This document shows, one piece after another, positions 33,883 through 42,689 of a stretch of 64,000 bases of DNA (positions are counted from its first letter, which is position 1; every line of letters starts with the position of its first letter). The DNA is from an uncultured Oscillospiraceae bacterium (GTDB taxonomy: Bacteria > Bacillota > Clostridia > Oscillospirales > Oscillospiraceae). The stretch spans positions 48,118 through 112,117 of the forward strand of contig CAMVRT010000005.1 in assembly GCA_947169975.1 (NCBI GenBank), in the 5' to 3' direction. Made by a program: the position numbers and the translations under genes. The notes below the pieces were generated by a model, which was given only the letters and a program-made list of their open reading frames with translations, ran no database searches and was not told the DNA's origin.

Positions 33883-34583
33883 GCCGGCAGCTCGCGCTGT
33901 TGGAGCGTGCCCAGCAGGGTGACGATGACGCCTGCCGCGCGGTGCTGGAGGAGAACGAGGGCCTTGTCTGGTCGGTGGTGCGTCGTTATACGGGCTGCGG
34001 CGTGGAGACGGAGGATCTATATCAGTTGGGATGCATTGGATTCATCAAGGCTGTAAAGTGCTTCGACTTCACATACGGAACCCAGTTCTCCACCTATGCC
34101 GTACCCAAAATTGCCGGGGAAATACGGCGTTTTCTGCGGGATGATCAGGCCGTTAAGGTTGGCCGGACCACGAAGGAGAAGGGACAGGCTCTGCGCAAAA
34201 TCCGGGAACAGCTGCGCAGCAGTCTCGGACGGGAGGCTCGGCTGTCCGAATTGGCGGAGGCCTCCGGCATGACGGCGGAGGAGATCGCCGAGATCGATCT
34301 CGCGCTGGCCGCGCCGGAATCCCTGCAGCAGGAGAACGGGGACGGCCTTACGCTGGAATCGGTACTGGGAACGGATGCGCCGGAGGAATCCATGGTGGAA
34401 AAAATCGCGCTCCGGGAAGCTGTGGATAGTCTCCCGGAGCGGGAAAAATGGACGATTTTACTGCGCTTTTTCAAGGGCATGACCCAGGCACAGACGGCGC
34501 GGATCATCGGGGTTTCGCAGGTGCAGGTATCCCGCCTGGAGCGGCGGAGCCTGGAAAAGCTGCGCCGGCAGCTGGAGGAATAG
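33879..34583 (+). CDS. sigF: sporulation sigma factor SigF
   Basis: The first forespore sigma factor, 234 residues. Region 2 (GLVWSVVRRYTGCGVETEDL and GTQFSTYAVPKIAGEIRR) and region 4 (SQVQVSRLERRSLEKL) are clear. Position as third gene after spoIIAA and spoIIAB identifies it as SigF rather than SigG. There is no terminator after its stop; its last 80 bases overlap the 3' end of a gene on the other strand. Confidence 0.96.
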   Translation: MSRQLALLERAQQGDDDACRAVLEENEGLVWSVVRRYTGCGVETEDLYQLGCIGFIKAVKCFDFTYGTQFSTYAVPKIAGEIRRFLRDDQAVKVGRTTKEKGQALRKIREQLRSSLGREARLSELAEASGMTAEEIAEIDLALAAPESLQQENGDGLTLESVLGTDAPEESMVEKIALREAVDSLPEREKWTILLRFFKGMTQAQTARIIGVSQVQVSRLERRSLEKLRRQLEE

Positions 34584-35346
34584 CATTTCGGTGCCGCTCA
34601 TGATCGGTGGGCAAAAACTCCGTCATGGTGCCACGGTAGCGCTTGGGCATCCGGATGTCCTGACACCGGGGATTCAACCGCTCCTTGATGGCAATGGTCT
34701 CATAAAACCGCTTCCATAGCTCCCGGTAGTGCACCTCTTCCTCACCGGGCAGATCCAGCTGCAGCTGATCCACCCGCATAATCCGGGAGCGGCCGTTGGC
34801 GTACAGTAATAGATCCCGGTGGGTGCGGTCGTAGATAAAAAACGCCTCATTGGCGCAGCGGTTGCAGAAGTAGCCGCGCAGCAGAGGGAGCACCCGGTTT
34901 TTCGGCTCGATCTCCGCGCCCAGCACGCCGCCATAGTCGGAGAATCTGACAAATCCCTTCAGCTTTTCCACCTCGCCGTTCATATGGCGGATGGCAGCGG
35001 CCAGCGGGTGATAGACCTCGTCCGACTGATTTTTCAAAAACGTGCCGCCCTGGGAGAAGAGCTTGCGGGCAAAGGCGTACATCCGCTGTTCCTTGTCCTC
35101 CATGCAGGTGAGAAAAACCCGGCGCAGGATCTGGGCGCCGGGAATGGACATCTTCTCCAGCCCGCGCTGGACGCGCCTGGCGTGGTCGGAAATGGTAATG
35201 ACGCAGCGAACCGGATAGAGGGAAAAACATTCCTCATCGCCGCAAAAGGCGATGGGGAATTCTTTGTTGATATAGCTCTCATAGACGCAGCAAAGAAAAC
35301 CCTCGTAGCTGCCGTCGTATTGATAGATCACTTCTTCCCATGCCAC
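34504..35346 (-). CDS. TIGR03915 family DNA repair protein
   Basis: A 280-residue protein of the TIGR03915/DUF4130 family, always seen next to the radical SAM protein TIGR03916, as here. Conserved parts include YQYDGSYEGFLCCVYESY at the start and DFV-like VRFSDYGGVLGAEIEPKNRVLP in the middle. The family is thought to act on DNA, with a distant relation to uracil-DNA glycosylases; no activity is proven. It starts at GTG 35346, 5 bases after the upstream stop. After the usual family end (PKRYRGTMTEF) a Pro/Ala-rich tail of about 36 residues continues, most of it encoded antisense to sigF. Confidence 0.85.
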   Translation of the reverse strand: MAWEEVIYQYDGSYEGFLCCVYESYINKEFPIAFCGDEECFSLYPVRCVITISDHARRVQRGLEKMSIPGAQILRRVFLTCMEDKEQRMYAFARKLFSQGGTFLKNQSDEVYHPLAAAIRHMNGEVEKLKGFVRFSDYGGVLGAEIEPKNRVLPLLRGYFCNRCANEAFFIYDRTHRDLLLYANGRSRIMRVDQLQLDLPGEEEVHYRELWKRFYETIAIKERLNPRCQDIRMPKRYRGTMTEFLPTDHERHRNAIPPAAGAAFPGSAAPGGIPAPAKPR

Positions 35347-35350
35347 AAGA

Positions 35351-36622
35351 TCACCCCGCAGAGTCAAATAGGGATAGCTGGACAGCCGTACCGTCCGGCG
35401 GCAGCTCGCCTCGCTGGATGCTCTCCAGTTGGCGCACAAGGGTGGAGGCAGAGTAGCGCAGTCCGCTGCGCATCCTTCCGCCGCAGGTGATAAAGAATTG
35501 GGCGCGCTTCAGCACCACGCCCAGCCGGCTCAGATCCTCAAAGCGCAGGTGAGAGACACGCCGGGCGGAGATGATCCGCTTGGCGCCGATCGGCCCAATG
35601 CCGGGAACGCGCAGCAGCGTCTCGTAGTCTGCGGACATGATCTCCACCGGGAACTGCTCCAGATGGCCGATGGCCCAGTTGCACTTGGGATCGATCAACG
35701 GGTTGAAATCCGGCTGCTCGGCGGTGAGCAGCTCTTCCGCGCGAAAGCCGTAAAAGCGCAGCAGCCAGTCCGCCTGATAGAGCCGGTGCTCCCGCAGCAG
35801 GGGCGGCTTGGTGTCCAGAGCGGGGAGGAGGGAGTTCTCCACCACCGGCACATAGGCGGAGTAGAACACCCGCTTGAGCCGGTATTTCTGATAGAGGGAT
35901 TCGGTCAGATGCAGGATATGCCGGTCGCTGTCACCTGTGGCGCCGACGATCAGCTGGGTACTCTGCCCGGCCGGAGCGAAGCTGGGAGCATGCTTATACT
36001 TTACCAGCTCGGCTTTGCTCTGCACCACTTCATCCCGGATCTGTCCCATAGGCCGCAGGATGGCCGCCTTGCTCTTATCAGGCGCCAGCGTCTGCAGCCC
36101 TGCCTCGGAGGGCAGCTCCACGTTGACGCTGAGCCGGTCGGCCAGCAGACCAAGCCGGGTCACCAGCTCCGGGGACGTGCCGGGTATGGCTTTGGCGTGA
36201 ATATAGCCGTTAAAGCAGTAGTCGTGCCGCAGGATCTCCAGACTGCGGATCATCTGCTCTGTGGTGTAGTCCGGATTGCGCAGCACGCCTGACGAGAGAA
36301 ACAGTCCCTCAATATAGTTGCGCCGGTAGAAGCCGATGGTCAGCTCCGCCAGCTCACGGGGCGAGAAGGCCGCCCGCCGCGTATCGTTGGAGCGGCGGTT
36401 GACGCAGTATTTGCAGTCGTACACGCAGCAGTTGGTCATCAGCACCTTCAACAGGGTGATGCACCGTCCGTCAGCGGAAAAACTGTGGCAGCAGCCCATG
36501 AGGGAGGAGGACGTGTTGCCGATCATCCCGGGCTGATAGCCACGTCTGACCCCGCTGGATGTGCATGCCGCGTCGTATTTGGCTGCGTCAGACAGAATCG
36601 TAAGCTTTTCCAGCAGATCCAT
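35351..36622 (-). CDS. putative DNA modification/repair radical SAM protein (TIGR03916)
   Basis: A 423-residue radical SAM enzyme. The iron-sulfur motif CVYDCKYC (CxxxCxxC) is near residues 66-73. A C-terminal helix-hairpin-helix (LLRVPGIGPIGAKRI, near 340) indicates DNA binding. With the TIGR03915 partner it forms a two-gene repair module whose substrate is unknown. It is preceded by a 38-residue membrane peptide gene, and the set is driven by a promoter that carries SOS boxes. Confidence 0.9.
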   Translation of the reverse strand: MDLLEKLTILSDAAKYDAACTSSGVRRGYQPGMIGNTSSSLMGCCHSFSADGRCITLLKVLMTNCCVYDCKYCVNRRSNDTRRAAFSPRELAELTIGFYRRNYIEGLFLSSGVLRNPDYTTEQMIRSLEILRHDYCFNGYIHAKAIPGTSPELVTRLGLLADRLSVNVELPSEAGLQTLAPDKSKAAILRPMGQIRDEVVQSKAELVKYKHAPSFAPAGQSTQLIVGATGDSDRHILHLTESLYQKYRLKRVFYSAYVPVVENSLLPALDTKPPLLREHRLYQADWLLRFYGFRAEELLTAEQPDFNPLIDPKCNWAIGHLEQFPVEIMSADYETLLRVPGIGPIGAKRIISARRVSHLRFEDLSRLGVVLKRAQFFITCGGRMRSGLRYSASTLVRQLESIQRGELPPDGTAVQLSLFDSAG

Positions 36623-36632
36623 GGCCCTGTCA

Positions 36633-36749
36633 TCAACAGGCGTGACGCCTGCTCCGCCGGGGCTGATCGATCCGGTCGATGAGGCGCATCAGGTTCACGG
36701 CGATAGAGCCGGCGCCCAGGATCACAATAATATAGCCGAGAGTCGTCAT
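36633..36749 (-). CDS. 38-residue membrane peptide at the head of an SOS-type operon
   Basis: A tiny gene: MTTLGYIIVILGAGSIAVNL is one hydrophobic helix, followed by a basic tail (RLIDRIDQPRRSRRHAC). GGAGGTAA lies 6 bases before the ATG. It is the first gene behind a promoter carrying LexA-type boxes, 10 bases before the radical SAM gene. Small SOS-induced membrane peptides in other bacteria block division or depolarise the membrane (YneA, TisB), but there is no sequence match I can claim. It could instead be an anchor for the repair proteins. Confidence 0.6.
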   Translation of the reverse strand: MTTLGYIIVILGAGSIAVNLMRLIDRIDQPRRSRRHAC

Positions 36750-36765
36750 AGCAGTTACCTCCTGC

Positions 36766-36836
36766 AAAACAATTGTTCTATTTGCATTGTAACTCGAACA
36801 AATGTTTTTGTCAAGCACAAAATAGAACAAAATTTC
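36766..36836. promoter_or_regulatory. cluster of DinR/LexA-type SOS boxes
   Basis: Box 1 at 36766-36779 reads AGAACAATTGTTTT on the minus strand (GAAC-N4-GTTT). Box 2 at 36795-36808 reads CGAACAAATGTTTT (GAAC-N4-GTTT). A weaker third, GAACAAAATTTC, is at 36825-36836. The Gram-positive consensus is CGAAC-N4-GTTCG. Box 2 fills the spacer of the minus promoter and box 1 covers its start point. Confidence 0.7.
36786..36814 (-). promoter_or_regulatory. promoter of the peptide-TIGR03916-TIGR03915 operon
   Basis: On the minus strand TTGACA (36814-36809), 17 bases, TACAAT (36791-36786). SOS box 2 lies exactly in the spacer. Confidence 0.8.
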
Positions 36837-36855
36837 TAATATTCTGATCCGGAGG

Positions 36856-36884
36856 TTGACCGGAGGGGAAAACTGTATTAAAAT
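36856..36884 (+). promoter_or_regulatory. SigA-type promoter of pcrA
   Basis: TTGACC (36856-36861), 17 bases, TAAAAT (36879-36884). The weak SOS box 3 lies about 20 bases upstream. Confidence 0.65.
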
Positions 36885-36915
36885 GGGGACAAATCAACAG
36901 GGAACAGAGGTCGCT

Positions 36916-39357
36916 ATGAACGAACTGGAACAGAGATTTATCAAGGCAAGACGCCGTGCCATCGCGGCGGATTACCGGCACCTGAACCCGCGGCAGCGCG
37001 AGGGTGTGCTGGCCACGGAAGGGCCGCTGCTATTGCTGGCCGGCGCCGGCAGCGGCAAGACCACGGTGCTCATCAACCGGGTGGCAAACCTGCTGCGCTA
37101 CGGCCGGGGCAGCGACTGCGACGAGATTACCATGCCCGTCTCCGGGGACGAGGTGGAGTTTCTGGAGAGATACGCTGATGAGCCGGAGGAGAGCCAGCGG
37201 CCTCTGATGCAGTATCTGTGTGCCGTGGAGCCGGCCAGACCTTGGGAGGTGTTGGCCATCACCTTCACCAACAAGGCAGCCAACGAGCTGAAGGAGCGTC
37301 TGGAGCGGATGCTGGGGGAGGACGCCCGGGATGTGTGGGCTGCCACCTTCCACTCGGCCTGCGTGCGCATTCTGCGGCGTGATATTGACAAGCTGGGCTT
37401 CTCCCGGGACTTCACCATCTACGATACGGATGACAGCAAACGGGTCATCAAGGCGATTCTGAAGGATCTGGCGCTGGATGAGAAGACCTTTCCCGTCCGG
37501 GAGATCCTCTCGGTCATCTCCACTGCCAAGGACGAGATGCTCATGCCGTCCGAGTTTACAAAGACGGCACAGAGCAATGGAGACTGGCGCAAAATAAGGA
37601 TAGGTAAAGTATATGAGCTTTACACAAAAAAGCTGCGTGACGCCAATGCACTGGACTTCGACGACATCATTCTGCACACCGTCCGGCTGCTGCAGACCGA
37701 CAAGATGACCCGGGAATACTATCAGCAGAAGTTCCGCTACGTGCTCATCGACGAGTATCAGGACACCAACCACCTGCAGTATCTGCTGGCCAGCCTGTTG
37801 GCAGGCGGACGGCGCAACATCTGCGTGGTGGGCGACGACGATCAGAGTATTTACCGTTTCCGCGGCGCCAATATTGAGAACATTCTCAGCTTTGAATCCG
37901 AATACAAGGGAGCCCGGGTCATTCGGCTGGAGCAGAATTACCGTTCCACCCAGAACATTCTGGATGCCGCCAATGAGGTCATCCGTCACAACGTGGGCCG
38001 CAAAGGCAAAACCCTGTGGACGGAGAACGGAGCGGGGGAGAAGGTCCTGGTAAAGACCACCTTCAACGAAAGCGATGAGGCCAACTTTGTGGTGGGCCAG
38101 ATCCTGACAGCCTATCACCGGGGCGCGAACTGGAAGGACAACGCCGTGCTGTACCGCATCAATGCCCAGTCCAACGCGCTGGAGTATGCCTTCCGCCGCA
38201 ACGGTGTGCCCTATAAAGTGGTGGGCGGCTGGAAATTCTTTGAGCGCGCTGAGGTCAAGGACATGATGTCCTATCTCTGCCTCATCAATAACCCCACCGA
38301 CGATCTGCGTCTGCGCCGCATTGTCAACAACCCTTCCCGCAAGATCGGCGAGGCTACGCTGGACAAGGCCCAGCTGCTGGCCACCGCCAACGGTTTGCCT
38401 CTCTATGAGGTGATGCGCCATGCCGACCAGCACCCGGAGCTGAAGAACGCAGCTGGCAAGCTGATAGCCTTTACAGACCTTGTGGAAGAAATGCGCAGCA
38501 AGGTCAGCACCATGGCGCTGGTGGAGTTTTATCAGTACGTCTGCGATCGTACCGGCTATGTCCGGGCGTTGATGGAGAAGAACGATTTGGAGAGCCAGGG
38601 ACGCATTGAAAACGTCCAGGAGCTGGCCTCCAGCATCCAGAGCTTTCTGGAAAACGAGCCGGAGAACCCCACGCTGGCGGGTTTTTTGGACGAGGTCGCG
38701 CTCTACACCGATCTGGATGCCACAGACGACAGTGAGAACGCCGTGATCATGATGACCATGCACGCGGCCAAGGGACTGGAGTTCCCCTATGTGTACGTGG
38801 TGGGCATGGAGGAGGGACTGTTCCCCGGCAATCGCGCCGTGGGCGACGACGAGGAGATGGAGGAGGAGCGTCGCCTCTGTTACGTGGCCATGACCCGCGC
38901 CAAGGAGAAGCTGACGCTGACCAGTGCCCGGCAGCGGATGCTGTACGGCCGCACCACGCCATGTATGCCGTCTCGCTTTCTGGAGGAGATCCCGGACAAG
39001 AACCGGGAGTGGCTGGGCAAGCCGGAACAGCGCCGTGAGCGCAGCGCCTGGGACGACGGCTGGGAGGACGAGGGCGGATTTGGGTATTCCGGTACGGGAT
39101 ACGCCGCCAGAACCGTGCCTGCGGCAGCGCCGAAGAAGCCTCTTTCCGTTGACAGCGGCTTCCGCCGCTCTGCCGAGCCGGTGAAGCTGATGCACCTGGA
39201 GCCGGGGGACGGCGTCAGCCACGACGCCTTCGGCACCGGCATGGTGCTCAGCGTGCGGCCTATGGGCGGCGACGCGCTGGTGGAAATTGCCTTCGACCAG
39301 GTGGGCACGAAGAAGCTGATGCTCAAGGCCGCCGGCAAGCATCTTACAAAGCTGTGA
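36916..39357 (+). CDS. pcrA: ATP-dependent DNA helicase PcrA/UvrD
   Basis: An 813-residue SF1A helicase for nucleotide excision repair and clearing of replication-transcription conflicts. Walker A GAGSGKTT is near residue 43, the DEYQDTN box near 278, QSIYRFRGAN near 310 and the late VAMTRAKEKL motif VI near 657. An acidic insert lies between motifs I and Ia (about 60-110). The C-terminal SH3-like domain (PGDGVSHDAFGTGMVLSV), which binds RNA polymerase in PcrA, is present. ATG 36916 follows AGAGG; ATG 36883 overlaps the promoter and is rejected. Confidence 0.95.
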   Translation: MNELEQRFIKARRRAIAADYRHLNPRQREGVLATEGPLLLLAGAGSGKTTVLINRVANLLRYGRGSDCDEITMPVSGDEVEFLERYADEPEESQRPLMQYLCAVEPARPWEVLAITFTNKAANELKERLERMLGEDARDVWAATFHSACVRILRRDIDKLGFSRDFTIYDTDDSKRVIKAILKDLALDEKTFPVREILSVISTAKDEMLMPSEFTKTAQSNGDWRKIRIGKVYELYTKKLRDANALDFDDIILHTVRLLQTDKMTREYYQQKFRYVLIDEYQDTNHLQYLLASLLAGGRRNICVVGDDDQSIYRFRGANIENILSFESEYKGARVIRLEQNYRSTQNILDAANEVIRHNVGRKGKTLWTENGAGEKVLVKTTFNESDEANFVVGQILTAYHRGANWKDNAVLYRINAQSNALEYAFRRNGVPYKVVGGWKFFERAEVKDMMSYLCLINNPTDDLRLRRIVNNPSRKIGEATLDKAQLLATANGLPLYEVMRHADQHPELKNAAGKLIAFTDLVEEMRSKVSTMALVEFYQYVCDRTGYVRALMEKNDLESQGRIENVQELASSIQSFLENEPENPTLAGFLDEVALYTDLDATDDSENAVIMMTMHAAKGLEFPYVYVVGMEEGLFPGNRAVGDDEEMEEERRLCYVAMTRAKEKLTLTSARQRMLYGRTTPCMPSRFLEEIPDKNREWLGKPEQRRERSAWDDGWEDEGGFGYSGTGYAARTVPAAAPKKPLSVDSGFRRSAEPVKLMHLEPGDGVSHDAFGTGMVLSVRPMGGDALVEIAFDQVGTKKLMLKAAGKHLTKL

Positions 39358-39366
39358 GGATAACAG

Positions 39367-39397
39367 AAAAAACCCTGCTCGAAAGAGCAGGGTTTTT
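39367..39397. terminator. bidirectional terminator between pcrA and rpmB
   Basis: AAAAAACCCTGCTC, GAAA loop, GAGCAGGGTTTTT: a T-run in both directions, serving the two converging genes. Confidence 0.9.
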
Positions 39398-39410
39398 GAC
39401 TGTCCAAATA

Positions 39411-39599
39411 TCAGACCGCTCTGGTCACTTTACCGGAACGCAGACACCGGGTACAAACGTACACATGGCGGGGCGTACCGTTGATGATTGCCTTCACGCG
39501 CTTGACGTTGGGCTTCCAGGGACGATTGGAACGTCTGTGGGAGTGGGAAACCTTGATGCCGAAGGTCACGCCCTTGTCGCAGAACTCGCACTTTGCCAT
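39411..39599 (-). CDS. rpmB: 50S ribosomal protein L28
   Basis: A 62-residue ribosomal protein. It keeps both zinc-type cysteine pairs (CEFC near the start and CTRC near the end), the C+ form of L28. The core SHSHRRSNRPWKPNVKRV is typical. AAGGAGGTG lies 6 bases before the ATG. It is a lone gene convergent with pcrA. Confidence 0.96.
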   Translation of the reverse strand: MAKCEFCDKGVTFGIKVSHSHRRSNRPWKPNVKRVKAIINGTPRHVYVCTRCLRSGKVTRAV

Positions 39600-39731
39600 C
39601 CGTTGCACCTCCTTGCTGTGACTAAATACGTGGCTTGCACTCGCAAGCACAAGCTATCTTAACAGAAGATGTAAAAAAAAGCAAGTATAATTTTCGAAAA
39701 AAATGAAAAAATCTGCAAAGCGCGGAAACTA

Positions 39732-39760
39732 TTGCGAAACGGGGGTGAATACGCTATAAT
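39732..39760 (+). promoter_or_regulatory. SigA-type promoter of the hprK operon
   Basis: TTGCGA (39732-39737), 17 bases, TATAAT (39755-39760), about 70 bases before hprK. Confidence 0.8.
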
Positions 39761-39831
39761 ATACCAAATAATAATAGGCGCTCCAGCGGCCTTTTGCGGA
39801 TACGCCGGAGCTTGCCCGGGAGGAGGCCCTC

Positions 39832-40794
39832 ATGGAAGAAAAGGTACGCATCACGCCGGCAAAGCTGAAGCAGCTGGTGGAGGACTGTAATCTGGAGATC
39901 ATCAATAGGGGAACGGATTTTGACACGCGGGAGATCAACATCTCCGACGTGAACCGTCCTGCCCTGCAGCTGGTGGGATTCTACGACAATTTTGATGAGA
40001 CGCGTCTGCAGATCCTGGGCCGTGCGGAGACCACGTATCTGGAGTCCATGGACCATGAACGCCGCAGAAAGGTGTTTAATGACCTGTTCCGCTGCGAGAT
40101 CCCGGCGCTGATCATTGCCCGGGGCATTGAGATCATGCCCGAGATCCTGGAGAGCGCGGAGAAGCATGGCCGCACGCTGCTGCGCTCGCCGATGCCCACT
40201 GTGGAGATCTCCAGCCGCATCATCGACTATCTCAACCGCGCCATGGCGCCCAAGATCACCCGCCACGGCGTATTGATGAACATCTACGGCCAGGGCGTGC
40301 TGATCCTTGGTGAATCCGGTATCGGCAAGAGCGAGACGGCCATTGAGCTTTTGAAGCGCGGCCACCGCCTCGTGGCGGACGACGCCGTTGATATTCGCCG
40401 GATCTCCATCGAGCTGTACGGCTCGGCTCCGGAGATCATCCGCCACTTTATCGAGATCCGCGGCATCGGTCTGATCGACGTGCGGCAGCTGTTCGGTATG
40501 GGCTCGGTCATGTTTGAGACGGATATCGACCTGGTGATCCGGCTGGAGCAGTGGGTCGAGGGCAAGTTCTACGACCGCCTCGGTCTGGGCGAGGAGAAAA
40601 TCGATATTTTGGGTGTGCAGCTGCCCATCGTGACGGTACCGGTCCGCCCCGGCCGAAATCTGGCCGGTATTGTGGAGATCGCCACCATGAAAAACCGTCA
40701 GATGGCGTTTGGCTACAACAGCGCACGCGACTTTATCGAACAGTTTGACAGGCGGGTGGACGCCCTGTCGAACAGCAACAAGGATCGGAAATGA
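39832..40794 (+). CDS. hprK: HPr kinase/phosphorylase
   Basis: A 320-residue hexameric enzyme that phosphorylates and dephosphorylates Ser46 of HPr, setting carbon catabolite repression. The P-loop GESGIGKS is at 160-167, and the C-terminal signature EIRGIGLIDVRQLFG is near 205. It begins an operon of sugar and cell-wall control genes and overlaps glcK by 4 bases. Confidence 0.97.
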   Translation: MEEKVRITPAKLKQLVEDCNLEIINRGTDFDTREINISDVNRPALQLVGFYDNFDETRLQILGRAETTYLESMDHERRRKVFNDLFRCEIPALIIARGIEIMPEILESAEKHGRTLLRSPMPTVEISSRIIDYLNRAMAPKITRHGVLMNIYGQGVLILGESGIGKSETAIELLKRGHRLVADDAVDIRRISIELYGSAPEIIRHFIEIRGIGLIDVRQLFGMGSVMFETDIDLVIRLEQWVEGKFYDRLGLGEEKIDILGVQLPIVTVPVRPGRNLAGIVEIATMKNRQMAFGYNSARDFIEQFDRRVDALSNSNKDRK

Positions 40795-41753
40795 AATACA
40801 TCGGCATCGACGTAGGCGGCACCAACCTGAAGGCGGGGCTTGTGGATGAGTCGGGCCTGATCCTGGCCAGCCAGAGCGTGAAGGTCTCCGGGCTGGACGA
40901 TCAGGAGGCGCTGGCGTGGGCTCTGGTGGAGCTGACCCAGGAGCTGTGCCGAGCGGCCGGGGTACCCCTTGACCAGCTGGCCTCTGTGGGCGTCGGCATT
41001 CCCGGAACGGTGGAAGTCCGGTCGGGCACTGTGCTGTACACCTGCAATCTGCCACTGAAAAACGTACCGCTGCGCAAGCTGTTCCACCGGTATCTGGCCA
41101 CGCCCTTTTACATTGAGAACGACGCCAACTGCGCCGCACTGGCGGAGTATTTCGTCGGCGCAGGCCGGGGCAGCAAGCGGTTCATCACCGTCACACTGGG
41201 AACCGGCATCGGCGGCGGTATCATTCACAACGGCAAGATATTCCACGGCGCCAACGGCATGGCCGGTGAGGTGGGCCACATGAGCATCGTCTACGGCGGT
41301 GAGCCGTGTCCCTGCGGCCGTCGCGGCTGCTGGGAGCGGTACGCCTCCGCCACCGCCCTCAAGCGCATGGCGCAGCAGGCCGTGCATGAGCACCCTGACA
41401 GCATTCTCGGCGCTATGGTGGCGGAAAACGGCGGCCACGTTTCCGGCCGCTCCGCCTTCGACGCCATGCGGCGGGGCGACAGCGTGGGCAAGGCCGTCTG
41501 TGAGCAATACATCGACTATCTGGCTGCGGGGATCATCAATCTGGTGAACATCTTTCAGCCGGATACTCTGGCTATCGGCGGCGGCGTCAGCAACGAGGAG
41601 GACGCCTATCTGCTCCAGCCGCTGCGCCGCCGTGTGGAGCGGGAGAGCATTCCCTGCAGCCGGGACAAAATGACGAAGATCGTGAAGGCGGAGCTGGGCA
41701 ACCGCGCCGGCATCATCGGCGCCGCCTTTCTTGGAAAAAACAAGCGGGTTTAG
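40791..41753 (+). CDS. glcK: ROK family glucokinase
   Basis: A 320-residue cytoplasmic sugar kinase making glucose-6-phosphate. The ATP loop DVGGTNLKAG is at 7-16, and the ROK zinc motif CPCGRRGCWERYAS, with the preceding GEVGH histidine, is near 165-185. There is no N-terminal DNA-binding domain, so it is an enzyme rather than a repressor. It is translationally coupled to hprK. Confidence 0.93.
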   Translation: MKYIGIDVGGTNLKAGLVDESGLILASQSVKVSGLDDQEALAWALVELTQELCRAAGVPLDQLASVGVGIPGTVEVRSGTVLYTCNLPLKNVPLRKLFHRYLATPFYIENDANCAALAEYFVGAGRGSKRFITVTLGTGIGGGIIHNGKIFHGANGMAGEVGHMSIVYGGEPCPCGRRGCWERYASATALKRMAQQAVHEHPDSILGAMVAENGGHVSGRSAFDAMRRGDSVGKAVCEQYIDYLAAGIINLVNIFQPDTLAIGGGVSNEEDAYLLQPLRRRVERESIPCSRDKMTKIVKAELGNRAGIIGAAFLGKNKRV

Positions 41754-41762
41754 GAGGAAACT

Positions 41763-42677
41763 ATGCTCTGGTATGAGAGTTTTGACAGAGAAGTCGCCGA
41801 TCATCTGCCGGAGGCGGCTATTTCAGCCGATGAGCCGCTGGCGCGCCACTGCTCCTTCCGGATCGGCGGGCCTGCCAGGCGAATGGCGTTTCCCGCCACC
41901 TCCGGCGAGCTGGTGATGCTGGATAAGATCGGCCGCGCCTGCCATGCCCGGCCGCTGGTGCTGGGCAACGGCACCAATATTCTGTTCCCCGACGAGGGAC
42001 TGGACCGCCTGGTCATCAGCACCCGGGATCTGGGCCGCATGGAGCGGACGGGGGAGACGGAGATCCGCGCCGAGGCGGGTTTGTCCCTTGCCCGGCTGGC
42101 GGTGTTTGCCCAGCAGAATGACCTGACCGGCCTGGAATTTGCCCACGGCATTCCCGGCAGCGTAGGCGGCGCGGTGTGCATGAACGCCGGGGCTTACGGC
42201 GGCGAGCTGAAGGATGTGCTGGTGGGCGCACAGGTCTGGTTCCCGGAGGACGGCGTGCGTTTTCTCAACGTAGACGAGCTGGAGTTGGGCTATCGCCACA
42301 GCATTCTCACCGAGCAGCCCGATGCCGTGGTGCTGTACGCCGTTTTCCATCTGGAGAAGGGGGACGGCGCAGTCATCCGGGCAAAAATGGATGAGCTGAT
42401 GGCGCGCCGCAAGGCGTCCCAGCCGCTGGAGTACCCCAGCGCGGGCAGTACCTTCAAGCGTCCCACCGGGTATTTCGCCGGTGCGCTGATCGAGCAGGCC
42501 GGTCTCAAGGGTTTTTCCGTGGGCGACGCCCGGGTTTCCCCCAAGCATGCCGGATTTGTCATCAACACCGGGAATGCCACCTGCGCCGACGTAAAGGCAT
42601 TGATTGCCCATATTCAAAAGACAGTGCTGGAAAAGGATGGCGTGCTGTTGGAGCCGGAGGTTCGGATCATCGACTGA
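41763..42677 (+). CDS. murB: UDP-N-acetylmuramate dehydrogenase
   Basis: A 304-residue FAD enzyme that reduces UDP-GlcNAc-enolpyruvate to UDP-MurNAc. FAD-binding blocks VLGNGTNIL and FAHGIPGSVGGAVCMNAGAYGG are present, and the catalytic serine lies in YPSAGSTFKRP near 228. It lacks the E. coli type insert and is thus a type II (Gram-positive) MurB. AGGAGGAAACT precedes the ATG. Confidence 0.96.
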   Translation: MLWYESFDREVADHLPEAAISADEPLARHCSFRIGGPARRMAFPATSGELVMLDKIGRACHARPLVLGNGTNILFPDEGLDRLVISTRDLGRMERTGETEIRAEAGLSLARLAVFAQQNDLTGLEFAHGIPGSVGGAVCMNAGAYGGELKDVLVGAQVWFPEDGVRFLNVDELELGYRHSILTEQPDAVVLYAVFHLEKGDGAVIRAKMDELMARRKASQPLEYPSAGSTFKRPTGYFAGALIEQAGLKGFSVGDARVSPKHAGFVINTGNATCADVKALIAHIQKTVLEKDGVLLEPEVRIID

Positions 42678-42689
42678 GGAGAGATTTCT

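Noticed and set aside
37030..39342. Long minus-strand frame opposite pcrA
   Set aside because: Shadow of the helicase gene, without start signals or recognisable domains.
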